From assembly GCF_900099965.1 (NCBI RefSeq), contig NZ_FNDJ01000052.1, positions 1-46,005 of the forward strand: DNA of 46,005 nt. Direction: 5' to 3'. Source of the stretch: Nonomuraea jiangxiensis (GTDB lineage: Bacteria; Actinomycetota; Actinomycetes; Streptosporangiales; Streptosporangiaceae). Under the pieces are notes generated by a model. The model was not told the origin of the DNA and did not search any database. It was given only the letters and a program-made list of their open reading frames with translations. Below are positions 1 through 8,000 of the stretch, in pieces. Numbering within the stretch: position 1 is the first letter of the stretch; each line of letters begins with the position of its first letter. Both the position numbers and the translations under genes were made by a program.

Positions 1-231
1 AACGACCGCCTCGTCGACGCCCTGCATCTGCAAGCCAGTTGCGCGATCCTGCACGACCCAGAGGTCCGCGCCTACTACGACCAGCTACGCGCCCGCGACG
101 TCGAACACAACGCCGCCCTCCGCCAGGTCGGCAACCGCCTCGTCGGCATCTTGCACGGATGCCTCAAAACCGGAACCCACTACGACCAGGCAACCGCTTG
201 GTCTCACCGATCCCACGACGTCGCGGCTTGA
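1..231 (+). CDS. IS110-family transposase, C-terminal end (runs off left edge)
   Basis: Open from the window edge in frame 1 to a TGA at 229-231. The 76 residues contain the conserved C-terminal pattern of IS110-type DEDD transposases (Transposase_20 region): the stretch with YYDQLRARD, then AALRQVGNRLVGILHGCLK, then HYDQATAW. The N-terminal RuvC-like domain lies outside the window. The gene stops about 20 bp before the apparent element end, so the long non-coding end that encodes the bridge RNA in the IS110 group would be on the unseen left side. The element sits inside a uridine-kinase-like gene on the opposite strand. The family call is confident; the subgroup is inferred. Confidence 0.88.
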   Translation, partial: NDRLVDALHLQASCAILHDPEVRAYYDQLRARDVEHNAALRQVGNRLVGILHGCLKTGTHYDQATAWSHRSHDVAA

Positions 232-252
232 CATCCAAGCTCCAGGGATGTC
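230..252. mobile_element. Right end of IS110-family element with short hairpin
   Basis: GACATCC (230-236) and GGATGTC (246-252) form a perfect 7-bp inverted repeat overlapping the transposase stop codon. Directly after it (from about 253) the opposite-strand kinase frame resumes, so the element boundary is close to 250-253. A CT dinucleotide lies at the junction, as in the CT core described for IS621-like members. The exact boundary is inferred because the left end is not visible. Confidence 0.6.
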
Positions 253-540
253 TGACTCCCTGTCGTACCGGTGCCGGTCCTTCCAGGGCTGCTTGAAGTC
301 GTCCAGACCGGCGCGGAGGACGGGACGCCGGGACGCCGTGGCGATCTCCTGGGCCAGCTCGTGCCCGAAGCTCGTCTTGCCCGACGCCGTGAGCCCGTCG
401 ATGCCCACCAGCAGGCGTCCGCTCCCGAGCGCGGTGACGCGGGCGGCGACCTGCCGAACCAGCGCCGTCCGGGCCGGGGAGGCCGGCGGCGGGAGCGGTT
501 GCCGCCAGGTCGAGACCGAGTGACGTACGAGATCCACCAC
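253..540 (-). pseudogene. Uridine-kinase-like P-loop protein, interrupted by the IS element
   Basis: Starting at a GTG (540-538), the frame encodes about 96 native residues: a basic N-terminus, a Walker A loop GIDGLTASGKTS at about residues 46-57, and LDDFKQPWKDRHRYDRES. That is typical of the actinobacterial uridine kinase/phosphoribulokinase-like family, where the Asp pair after the P-loop contributes to Mg and substrate binding. After RES the family continues with a Tyr-rich stretch; here the frame runs into the IS110 end and encodes unrelated residues. The missing C-terminal half would lie beyond the left edge if this is a simple insertion. The P-loop remains but a functional product is unlikely. 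Confidence 0.8.
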
Positions 541-639
541 GAGAACCTATCGGCGAGGTGTATCTAGGTGCACCCCGGCCTTGCCGGCAACCGGATTCCG
601 GGTGCCGGTCGGGCCTGGCTACCGTGCTTCCAGAGGCCA

Positions 640-684
640 GGATGCGTCCCTTGCGTCGGCACGGGGGCCACAAGGGACGCATCC
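640..684 (-). terminator. 14-bp stem hairpin closing the polysaccharide operon
   Basis: GGATGCGTCCCTTG (640-653) and CAAGGGACGCATCC (671-684) are perfect inverted repeats with a 17-nt loop. The hairpin lies 8 nt downstream of the stop codon of the large leftward membrane protein gene. There is no U-tract, as is common for actinobacterial terminators. It could also serve the opposite strand. Confidence 0.7.
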
Positions 685-691
685 GCCGGGT

Positions 692-3600
692 TCAGTTGTT
701 CGCCGCGATGTAGATGAACCGCTCGACGATGACCGCCAGCGCTACCACGAAGCCCGGCACCGCCAGGAACAGCAGGCGTTTGCGCGCCTTCCGCGCCCGG
801 TTCGGGCCGTTCAGCCGGATGATCTCGTAACCGAGCAGCGCCACCCACGTCACGGCCAGCGCGCCGATGCCCACCGGCGTCCAGGGCGTGGTGGGGTCGC
901 CGCGCCCCTGGTACGGGCTGGGTTCGGGGATCTCCGTGCCCCGCACGAAGTTCTTCCAGGTGTAGAGCGCCGCGTCCGCGTTGGAGTAGACCCGCTTCAG
1001 GTCCGGCGAGGCGTCCAGCGCCGCCCGGAACCGTTGTCCCCAGTCGTCCGGATAACCCTCGTTGAGCTGCAGGTAGCTCACCTGGCCGGTGCTCACTATC
1101 AGGTACGTGTTACGCGGCTGGGCCTTCACGCTGGCCACCGCGTCCGCGATCCGCGTCGGGTCCTTGTGCACCAGGGCCTGCACGCCGAAGTTGACCCGCT
1201 CGATGTCCTGCTCTCCCCACGGCATGGTGGGCGTGACCTCGGGCCCCAGCTTGGGCACCAGGTAGACCACCCTGGCGCTGGGCTGGTCGTGGTCGTAGAT
1301 GTACCGCATGGCGGCCACCTCGCCGGTGGTGACCCGCTCGAACTTCTCGTTTCCGTATCTCGCCAGCAGGAACGCCATCGCGAAGATGACGGCGAAGCAG
1401 GCCGCCAGCACGACCGTGAGCTTCTTGGTCAGCTCGGGATTGAAGCGCACGTTCCGCTTGCGCAGCGGCACGGTCTCCTCCCGCACGTCCGCGCTGTCGG
1501 CGGGCAGGTTGGGGAAGAACGCGTACGCGGCCAGCAGGCACGCGCCGGGCAGCGCGAACATGTAGATCCGCAGCCCGATCTCGCCGCCGTAGCTCTGCAG
1601 CCCCAGCGCCAGCACCGGCACGCACAGCAGGATCAGCGCCGACCGGTCGAACACCCCGCGCCGCAACCGCCGGAACAGCCCGGTCGCGGCCAGCGCCAGG
1701 ATCACCACCAGGATGCCCAGCCGGGCCTGCAGCACCATCGTGTGCGCGGGGTCGGTGCCCTCGATCCGGTCGCCGGTGTTGCTGCGCAGGTTGGCCAGGA
1801 TGTTGCCGAGCCCGCCGAAGATCGTGTCGATCTGGCTGGCCCAGAACCCCACGGTCATGTAGCTGATCCAGGCCAGCACCACCAGCCCGAGGAAGAACGG
1901 CAGCGCCCACGTCAGCGAGGTCCGTCTGAAGATCAGGAACGCGGTGACCACGCCCAGCATCATGAACGGGGTGATCTGGTGTGAGGCCGTCGAGGCGAAG
2001 AACAGCGCCAGCAGCATCATCAGCATGAGCAGCTTGTCGGCCCGGAACGTCCCGGTGTTGGCGAGCTCGCCCGGCGTCATCGCGTCCAGCCGCCCGAGCA
2101 GCTTGCGCAGCCCCTTGGGCGGGATCGGCTTGGTCCGCGGCTCCACCCGCCCGAACCAGCGCAGCAGGATCGCCACCCAGGCCAGATACAGGGCGAACGT
2201 GAAGCCCTGCGGCGAGAAGTAGTCCTGCCCGATCCACTGCACCAGCACGAACAGCAGCGCCGCGAACCACCGCGCCCGCGTGGTGGCCACCACCTGGCGC
2301 AGGATCAGGACGAACGGCAGCAGATAGAGCAGGTTGGACAGCAACGGCGTCCACTGCAGGATCGTCGTCAAGTCGGTGATGCCCGCCGCCTTGGTGACGA
2401 ACGCGAACAACGCGAAGAAGCCCGGCCAGCCCATGCGGGCGTCGATGTTGATCGCGCTCTCGCCGGTCCTGGCGATGAACTCCACGAAGCCCGCGTGGAT
2501 GTAGGCCGTGGGGAAGCGGGGTTCGCTCGACACGAGCGCCCCGGCCCCGTGCAGGGCGAAGGTGATCGCCGCGATCTGGAACAGCAGCAGGAACTTGCGG
2601 TCGGTGCTCTGCGCGACGGTGACGAAGAACGACACGATCATGATGAGGATCGCCACGAACGCGCTCACCGGCAGCGCCGAGATCAGCCCCAGCCCGTCGA
2701 TGTTCGCCGGGTTCACGCCGCGCAGCGGTCCCGGCGGCACCTTGAGGGCGAGGATGTACATGAGCAGGCCCTCTAGGACCAGCAGGACCGGCAGCCACTT
2801 GGGCGCGCTGGCGACCAGCGCCCCGATCCGCCCGGCAGGCCCAGCGGCAGCACCACTCCGCTGCCCCACGCCCTGCCCGGCCCTGGCCCCGGCGGCCTGC
2901 CCCAGCCCACCGCCCGCCCCCTGCCACTCACCTTGCTGAGGCCCGATCCCCGGCCCCTGCTGCGGCCCTGTCCCCGGGACCTGCTGAGGCGCGATCCCCG
3001 GCGCCTGCTGCGGCCCTGTCCCGGGTGCCTGCTGAGGCGCGACCCCCGGGGCCGGTGCTTGCGCGGGTGCCTGCTGAAGCCCCTGGGCCGGCGCTTGCTG
3101 CGGTGCGGTCCCGGGCGCCTGCTGAGGTCCGGTGCCCGGCGCCTGCTGCGGTGCGGCGGGCGGAGCTTGCCGGGGCGCGAGTGCCGGAGCCCCGACGGGA
3201 TGCACCAACCTCCCGGGCTCCTTCCCGGCAGGCGCCTCGTCCCCGGAGGAGGCCCCGGCGGACGACGCTCCCTCGCCGGACTCCCCTCCGACGGTGGGAA
3301 GGCTCATCGGCTGCGTCCCGGCGACCGGCGACGCACCCCCCGCCCCCTTGGAGGCGGGCGCGGTCGTGCCATTGCCGGGAGGCGCGGTCGTGCCGGCGGC
3401 GCCCTTGGCCGGCGGAGCGGTCGCCGGAGTGCCCCCCTTCGCCTGCGAGCCATCAGGAGCCGCCGGCTCCTGCCCGGCCTGCGCGGGCTTGGCCGGTGGC
3501 GTGCTCGGCTTGGGCTGAGGGGTGGTCCTGGCTTCCTGGGGTTTGGGGCTGGGCGGGGCGGGGGCCTTCGAGGGGCTCTCCGTGCTCCCCGCCCGCTGGA

Positions 3601-3964
3601 CGGGCGTGGGCACGGTGCCGGCGGCCGAGGCGGTGTCCGCCTCCTTCTCCGCCGTAGGCGCGTGCCCGATCCGCACCGCCCCGGGAAGCCGGAAGGCCGT
3701 CGTCCGCTCCGCCCCCGGATCGGCGGCCTCGGCCGCGTCCGCGGAACCCGCGGACACACCCGAGGAAGGTCCCTCAGCAGCCCCCTTGGCCGACCCGGAC
3801 TCCTCCGGATCGGCGGGAGGATCGAACGTCAGCCGCGGGATCACCCCGGTGGCCTCCGGATCGAAGGGCACCTCCGACTCCTCCTTGCCTGCGCCCCCGT
3901 CCGAGGAGCCGGTGATCCCGGTTGTCATGCCATCGCCGTCCCGTTGCCTCACGTTGACCATCAT
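692..3964 (-). CDS. Large polytopic membrane protein with Pro/Ala/Gln-rich N-terminus (putative GT-C or polysaccharide polymerase)
   Basis: 1090 residues. Residues 1-385 are low-complexity and probably disordered and cytosolic, with QQAPGTGP/QQAPGIAP-type repeats at about 265-345. From about residue 390 to the end there are a dozen or more hydrophobic segments separated by short loops, plus a long extracytoplasmic loop near residues 890-1010. No soluble catalytic motif is recognisable. Acidic residues in early loops (after TGESAINIDARMGW) and the segment DYFSPQGFTFALYLAW recall GT-C-type transferases or Wzy-like polymerases, but this is inference. The ATG start overlaps the flippase stop as ATGA; a second ATG follows immediately and an internal one precedes TTGITGSS. 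It is the last gene of the operon. Confidence 0.8.
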   Translation of the reverse strand: MMVNVRQRDGDGMTTGITGSSDGGAGKEESEVPFDPEATGVIPRLTFDPPADPEESGSAKGAAEGPSSGVSAGSADAAEAADPGAERTTAFRLPGAVRIGHAPTAEKEADTASAAGTVPTPVQRAGSTESPSKAPAPPSPKPQEARTTPQPKPSTPPAKPAQAGQEPAAPDGSQAKGGTPATAPPAKGAAGTTAPPGNGTTAPASKGAGGASPVAGTQPMSLPTVGGESGEGASSAGASSGDEAPAGKEPGRLVHPVGAPALAPRQAPPAAPQQAPGTGPQQAPGTAPQQAPAQGLQQAPAQAPAPGVAPQQAPGTGPQQAPGIAPQQVPGTGPQQGPGIGPQQGEWQGAGGGLGQAAGARAGQGVGQRSGAAAGPAGRIGALVASAPKWLPVLLVLEGLLMYILALKVPPGPLRGVNPANIDGLGLISALPVSAFVAILIMIVSFFVTVAQSTDRKFLLLFQIAAITFALHGAGALVSSEPRFPTAYIHAGFVEFIARTGESAINIDARMGWPGFFALFAFVTKAAGITDLTTILQWTPLLSNLLYLLPFVLILRQVVATTRARWFAALLFVLVQWIGQDYFSPQGFTFALYLAWVAILLRWFGRVEPRTKPIPPKGLRKLLGRLDAMTPGELANTGTFRADKLLMLMMLLALFFASTASHQITPFMMLGVVTAFLIFRRTSLTWALPFFLGLVVLAWISYMTVGFWASQIDTIFGGLGNILANLRSNTGDRIEGTDPAHTMVLQARLGILVVILALAATGLFRRLRRGVFDRSALILLCVPVLALGLQSYGGEIGLRIYMFALPGACLLAAYAFFPNLPADSADVREETVPLRKRNVRFNPELTKKLTVVLAACFAVIFAMAFLLARYGNEKFERVTTGEVAAMRYIYDHDQPSARVVYLVPKLGPEVTPTMPWGEQDIERVNFGVQALVHKDPTRIADAVASVKAQPRNTYLIVSTGQVSYLQLNEGYPDDWGQRFRAALDASPDLKRVYSNADAALYTWKNFVRGTEIPEPSPYQGRGDPTTPWTPVGIGALAVTWVALLGYEIIRLNGPNRARKARKRLLFLAVPGFVVALAVIVERFIYIAANN
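2930..3172 (-). repeat. Degenerate 24-27-nt tandem repeat encoding QQAPG(T/I)(G/A)P units
   Basis: Within the large membrane protein gene, about ten imperfect units alternate the codons for QQAP with GTGP, GIAP, GTAP or AQ. On the plus strand this reads as recurring CCTGCTGAGG/CCTGCTGCGG followed by C-rich blocks. Such in-frame units expand and contract easily, so the length of the disordered N-terminus may vary between strains. Confidence 0.75.
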
Positions 3965-5277
3965 GCGGCCCCGGACGACCCCTGGGTGACAGTCGGCTTA
4001 CCAGTTTCGTCATACTTGAGAATTTTGCGTAGATTTCCGAAGATCAAAAAGGCCATGAGAAGTTCGCTGAAGAGCAACCCGTACCCTACGGCGTCGACCC
4101 CGACGAAGGGGAACAGCGCCGCGATGGAGGCCAGCACCAGCGCCGCCAGCCCCACCTGTACGGTCGCCAGCGCCCGTGGCCTGCTCTGCGCCCGCAACGC
4201 GCTCAGATAGACCTCGATCAGCACCCGCGGCAGCACGGCCAGCGCCATCAGCCGCAGCAGCGTCGAGCCCTCGTCGGCGAACTCCGACCCGAAGACGGTC
4301 AGGATGAGCGGCCCCCCGACGATGGCCACCGTGATGATCGGGATGACGATCAGGAAGGCGCGCCGCAGGGCGTTGCGGGCGTTCGTCGCGAGTTTGGCAC
4401 GGTCTAAAGAGCCCTCAACGGTCAGGGACACCGCCATGTTCATGGCCAGCAGCTCGATCATGCTCGCCAGGGTGAACGCCATCGAGAAGCGCCCGAACGT
4501 GGCCTCGCCCACCTGCGTGGCGATCACCACGGGCACCAGATAGACGATCGCCAGGATCGACAGCGTCCCAGGGAAGTCCCCGGCCAGGAACCTGCCGACT
4601 TCGCGCAGCCGGGGCGGCTGTGCGGCCCCGTCGGCCTCCCTGACGTGCCGGGGCACCACGACGCCGAAGATCAGCCAGTTGACCGGGATCAGCGCGAGCG
4701 CCGTCGGGATGACCCAGGAGACGAAGATCCCGCCCTCGGGCAGCGCGCCCGCCAGCGCGACCAGCAACCCCATCTTGACCACGCCGAAGATCAGGTTGTT
4801 CAGGGGTACGAAGGTCGCCCTGCGCAGCCCGGTCAGCACCACGTCCTGCAGCGTGAACACGGCCCACACGACCACGGAGGCCAGGAAGAACAGCCCGGGC
4901 CCGAACCCGGCCAGTACGGAGTAGGTCTCCCCCCACAGCGGCAGCGTCAGCAGGAACCCGATGGCGGCCACCCCGCCCGTCGCGGCGGCCAGGCCGTACC
5001 CCCGCAGGATGAGCTCCGGCGTACGGCGGCCCGCGACCGGCAGGTAGCGGGCCAGCGCGCCCACGAAGCCCAGCGCCGTCAGCGACGCGAACAGCCGCAT
5101 CGCCGTGATCACCGCCTGCCCGCGGCCGAACTCCTCGGGCGTGTAGTAGTGCGCCGCCAGCAACCAGTAGCCCATGCCGAGCACGCCGGTGATGACGGTG
5201 TTCGCCATGAGCGCGTAACCCTGGCGGAAAAGCGGGTTACGGAGGTCGACGAGGATCTTCCCCCAGACCCTAGACAT
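3961..5277 (-). CDS. Wzx-like polysaccharide flippase (MOP superfamily)
   Basis: 438 residues from ATG at 5277 (MSRVWGKIL...). The frame stays open further upstream, but that part overlaps the deacetylase gene and has no family resemblance. About 12-14 hydrophobic segments span the whole length. The N-terminal pattern, ANTVITGVLGMGYWLLAAHYYTPEEFGRGQAV, is characteristic of the polysaccharide biosynthesis/flippase family (RfbX/MurJ/MATE-like fold), which moves lipid-linked glycans across the membrane. The start overlaps the deacetylase stop by 8 bp and the stop overlaps the next start, so translational coupling is likely. The substrate is presumably the glycan made by the two neighbouring GT2 enzymes. 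Confidence 0.88.
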   Translation of the reverse strand: MSRVWGKILVDLRNPLFRQGYALMANTVITGVLGMGYWLLAAHYYTPEEFGRGQAVITAMRLFASLTALGFVGALARYLPVAGRRTPELILRGYGLAAATGGVAAIGFLLTLPLWGETYSVLAGFGPGLFFLASVVVWAVFTLQDVVLTGLRRATFVPLNNLIFGVVKMGLLVALAGALPEGGIFVSWVIPTALALIPVNWLIFGVVVPRHVREADGAAQPPRLREVGRFLAGDFPGTLSILAIVYLVPVVIATQVGEATFGRFSMAFTLASMIELLAMNMAVSLTVEGSLDRAKLATNARNALRRAFLIVIPIITVAIVGGPLILTVFGSEFADEGSTLLRLMALAVLPRVLIEVYLSALRAQSRPRALATVQVGLAALVLASIAALFPFVGVDAVGYGLLFSELLMAFLIFGNLRKILKYDETGKPTVTQGSSGAA

Positions 5278-6073
5278 TTCCGCGCACCCGCTGCAGTCCG
5301 TACCTCGTCCGCCGCACGACCGCGTACCCCTTGGTGAGGATGCGTTCGCGCAGGTAGATGAGAGGCACGGCATTGCCTTCGACGGCGCGCTTGAACATGT
5401 TGATGGTGGTGCCCTTGCCCACCGTCAACCGGGGGATGGCGAGCATGTCGTGCCGGTCCGCGGCGATCGTGTTGCTCACGGCGCACGCGGCGAAATATCC
5501 GGCCTTACGGACTTCCTGGCGCACGCGGGCGCTGGAGTAACCGTAGGGGTAGGCCATGGTGGCGACGGGCGCGCCGATCTTCTCCTCCAGCAGGCCCTTG
5601 TTCCTGCGCAGCTCCTGCCGCAGGTCGTCCATGCGGAGCTGGTCGAGCTGTGGGTGGCTGTGGCTGTGCCCGCCGATCTCGATGCCGGTCTGCGCGGCCT
5701 CGCGGGCCTGGCTCCAGGACAGCATGTCGTCCAGCGGCCGGCCCGCGGCGTCCTTGCCCGCGTCGGACACCCACCCGCTGGTCAGGAAGACCGTGGCGGG
5801 GAAGTTGTGCTTTTCCAGCAGCGGCAGCGCGTGGCTGTGGAAGTCGGCGTAGCCGTCGTCGAAGGTCACGACGACCGGTTTGGCCGGCAGTGCCCGGCCG
5901 TTGTTCTTGTTCAGCGAAGCGACCAGGTCACCCAGCGTGAGCGGGGTGAAGCCGCTCTCCGACAGGTAGGCCAGCTGCTCGGCCAGGTCGCCGGGCCGTA
6001 CCGAGTGCGGCTTGGTCTCCGGGTTGGGGGCGTCGGTGACCGAGTGGTACATCAGGATCGGGACCCGGATCAT
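5270..6073 (-). CDS. Polysaccharide deacetylase (NodB homology, CE4)
   Basis: 267 residues. The N-terminus MIRVPILMYHSV is followed by TFDDGY near residue 95 (catalytic Asp and metal-binding Asp of CE4 motif 1), HSHSHP near residue 160 (metal-binding histidines, motif 2) and AYPYGYSS (motif 3). No signal peptide is visible, so it probably acts on the cytoplasmic side, removing N-acetyl groups from the repeat unit or lipid-linked precursor. The start overlaps the preceding GT2 stop (ATGA, 6070-6073) and the stop overlaps the flippase start by 8 bp. The last 40 residues are basic and could associate with the membrane. Confidence 0.9.
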   Translation of the reverse strand: MIRVPILMYHSVTDAPNPETKPHSVRPGDLAEQLAYLSESGFTPLTLGDLVASLNKNNGRALPAKPVVVTFDDGYADFHSHALPLLEKHNFPATVFLTSGWVSDAGKDAAGRPLDDMLSWSQAREAAQTGIEIGGHSHSHPQLDQLRMDDLRQELRRNKGLLEEKIGAPVATMAYPYGYSSARVRQEVRKAGYFAACAVSNTIAADRHDMLAIPRLTVGKGTTINMFKRAVEGNAVPLIYLRERILTKGYAVVRRTRYGLQRVRGNV

Positions 6074-7011
6074 GAGCGTGCCGCCTTCAGCCGTACGGAA
6101 CCCACCACGTAACCCCAGGTCGTCCAGGCGAGCCCGATCACGATCGCGGCGGCCCGGCCGAGCCCGCCGAGGTCGCCCCGCAGGGCCTCACCGACCCCGC
6201 GCAGCGCCCCGAGCGGCAGCGTCTTGAGCGCGTGCGCCCGCTCGCTGGCCAGCCCGTCCTGGGTGCCGACCTCCCGCGTCACCAGGGCCTTGGACAGCCC
6301 CTCCGCGTAGCACCTGGACCTGAAGTAGGCGAACCGCTCACGCTGCGCGGACACCTTGTGCCCGATCACCGCGCGCGGCTCGAACAGCATCACCGAGCCC
6401 GGCTTGCGCTGGCTCAGCCGGATGCAGAACTCCGTCTCCTCGCACCCCAGCGGGCGCGACTTGCGCCCCTGCACGCTGCGCCCGATGCCGCTGTGGAACC
6501 CACCGACCTCGGACACGACGTCCCGCAGGAAGGCGGCGTTGCCGCCCATCACGTTGCGGATGGGCGCACGCACCGCGGGCATGCCGCGGTAGGTGCACCC
6601 GACCGTCCAGTCGAACTCGTACGGGAACCACCGCGGGCGCCGTGAGGACGCCCACAAGGGGTCGGTACGACCCCCCACGCCCACCACGTCCGGGTTCTGG
6701 AAGCCCTCCTCCAAAGCCTCCAGCCACCCGGCGTCGGCGACCGCGTCGTCGTCGAGGAACGCGACGATCTCACCGTTGGCCGTGGCCACGCCGGTGTTCT
6801 TGCCCCCGGAAAGGCCCTGCTCGTGCGTGTTCTCCACCACGATGGCCTGCGGATATTCACGCTTGAGCTTCAGGTGCAGGTCCGGGTTGTAGTCGACCAC
6901 CAGGATCAGCTCGTGTGCCGGGCGGGTCTGGTTCTCGACCGACTCGACTGCCTGCCTGATGTCCTCCCACCGTTCCTCGGTGTAGACGCAGATGACAACA
7001 GACGTGTTCAC
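6070..7011 (-). CDS. Family 2 glycosyltransferase
   Basis: 313 residues. A GT-A fold is shown by NTSVVICVYTEERW at the N-terminus, GLSGGKNTGVATANGEIVAFLDDDAV (nucleotide-sugar binding DDD) near residues 70-95, and GCEETEFCIRL (the ED catalytic-base region) near residue 195. The C-terminus has one hydrophobic segment (AAAIVIGLAWTTWGYVV) that may anchor it. The overall pattern resembles mycofactocin- or rhamnosyl-type GT2 enzymes, but the donor cannot be read from the sequence. It lies 11 bp downstream of another GT2 gene and overlaps the deacetylase start by 4 bp. Confidence 0.9.
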   Translation of the reverse strand: MNTSVVICVYTEERWEDIRQAVESVENQTRPAHELILVVDYNPDLHLKLKREYPQAIVVENTHEQGLSGGKNTGVATANGEIVAFLDDDAVADAGWLEALEEGFQNPDVVGVGGRTDPLWASSRRPRWFPYEFDWTVGCTYRGMPAVRAPIRNVMGGNAAFLRDVVSEVGGFHSGIGRSVQGRKSRPLGCEETEFCIRLSQRKPGSVMLFEPRAVIGHKVSAQRERFAYFRSRCYAEGLSKALVTREVGTQDGLASERAHALKTLPLGALRGVGEALRGDLGGLGRAAAIVIGLAWTTWGYVVGSVRLKAARS

Positions 7012-7022
7012 AACGGTCCTTC

Positions 7023-7856
7023 TTACGCGACGCCTCGGTCAGCGGCGGGAGTGGCGGTCGGCTCAGGCTGAGCAGGAGAGGGCTGGCGTCGCCACTCCTT
7101 CAGGATGGTCTTGAGCACGCGGAAGCCATCTCGTACGACGTGCAGGTTGCTTTCGCCGTGGATGCGGTTGCGCTCGTGGCTCGGCACCTCGTGCACCTTC
7201 AGCCCGGCCTTGGCGGCGCGCACGTTCATCAACGTCTCCACCTCGAAGCCGTCGCAGTCGAGGTTGAGCACGTCGAGGTGACGGGCCCAGAAGGCGTTGT
7301 AGCCGTAGCAGAGGTCGGTGTACTTGGTGTTGTACATCACGTTGACGATGCCGGTCAGCACCTTGTTGCCGAGCCGCCGGTTGATCGTCAGGTCGTCGCT
7401 GCCGCCGCCGGAGGCGTAGCGCGAGCCCTTCACGAAGTCGGCGCCCGTCACCAGCGCGCCCACGAAGTTGATGATCTCCCTGCCGTCGGTCGAGCCGTCG
7501 GCGTCGATCATCACGATGATGTCGCTCGTGCACGCGGCGAACCCGGCGGCGAGGGCGTCGCCCTTGCCCTTGCCCGTCTGCGTGACGACTTTCACGTTGG
7601 GTCGCAGGCGCTTGGCCACCGCCACGGTGTCGTCGGTGGAGTTGCCGTCGACGAGCACGATCTCGTCGATCCACTGCGGCAGCGTGGCGAAAACGTGCGG
7701 CAGGTTCTCGGCCTCGTTCATCGCCGGCACCACCACGCTCACCGTGGGTGAGATGGCCAGGTGCGGGGTGACCGGCGTGAAGCTCGAGGGTGGCGGCATC
7801 GAGCGCAAGGGAGAGCCTTGGCGCTGGCCGTTGTGTTTGGTCATCTCGGGACTCAT
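7023..7856 (-). CDS. Family 2 glycosyltransferase (DPM/GtrB-like)
   Basis: 277 residues from ATG at 7856 (MSPEMTKHNGQ...), preceded by GGAAGGAA. Farther upstream the open frame lacks family features. TVSVVVPAMNEAENLPHVFATLPQWIDEIVLVDGNSTDDT is the classic GT2 N-terminus of dolichyl-phosphate mannosyltransferase-like enzymes, with DADGSTDG as the DxD site and a conserved GSRYASGGGSDD. The C-terminal membrane helices of GtrB are absent. These enzymes typically load a sugar on polyprenyl phosphate or extend a lipid-linked glycan. Gene order suggests it acts just before the other GT2. Confidence 0.9.
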   Translation of the reverse strand: MSPEMTKHNGQRQGSPLRSMPPPSSFTPVTPHLAISPTVSVVVPAMNEAENLPHVFATLPQWIDEIVLVDGNSTDDTVAVAKRLRPNVKVVTQTGKGKGDALAAGFAACTSDIIVMIDADGSTDGREIINFVGALVTGADFVKGSRYASGGGSDDLTINRRLGNKVLTGIVNVMYNTKYTDLCYGYNAFWARHLDVLNLDCDGFEVETLMNVRAAKAGLKVHEVPSHERNRIHGESNLHVVRDGFRVLKTILKEWRRQPSPAQPEPTATPAADRGVA

Positions 7857-7877
7857 GACGAGGGAATTCCTTCCGGG

Positions 7878-7901
7878 ACCCGGCTCTGCAAGCGGCCGGG
7901 T
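7878..7901 (-). other. Hairpin in the 5' untranslated region of the GT2 gene
   Basis: ACCCGGC (7878-7884) and GCCGGGT (7895-7901) form a perfect 7-bp stem with a 10-nt loop, 22 nt upstream of the GT2 start in the 144-bp gap of the operon. It may be an internal attenuator or mRNA processing site separating the first two genes from the coupled block below. No known riboswitch motif was recognised here. Confidence 0.4.
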
Positions 7902-8000
7902 TGGAGCCAGTCCCGGGTGCCGTGGGAATGGCGAAGCCGCTGAACGGTGCATCGACGGGTCCTGTGCTGTGAGGGTGTGCTGTGCCGGGCTCGGGAGCGC

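Noticed and set aside
581..4210. Several long plus-strand frames opposite the large membrane protein gene
   Set aside because: Composition reflects the reverse complement of hydrophobic and Pro/Ala-rich codons; no ribosome-binding site or family pattern.
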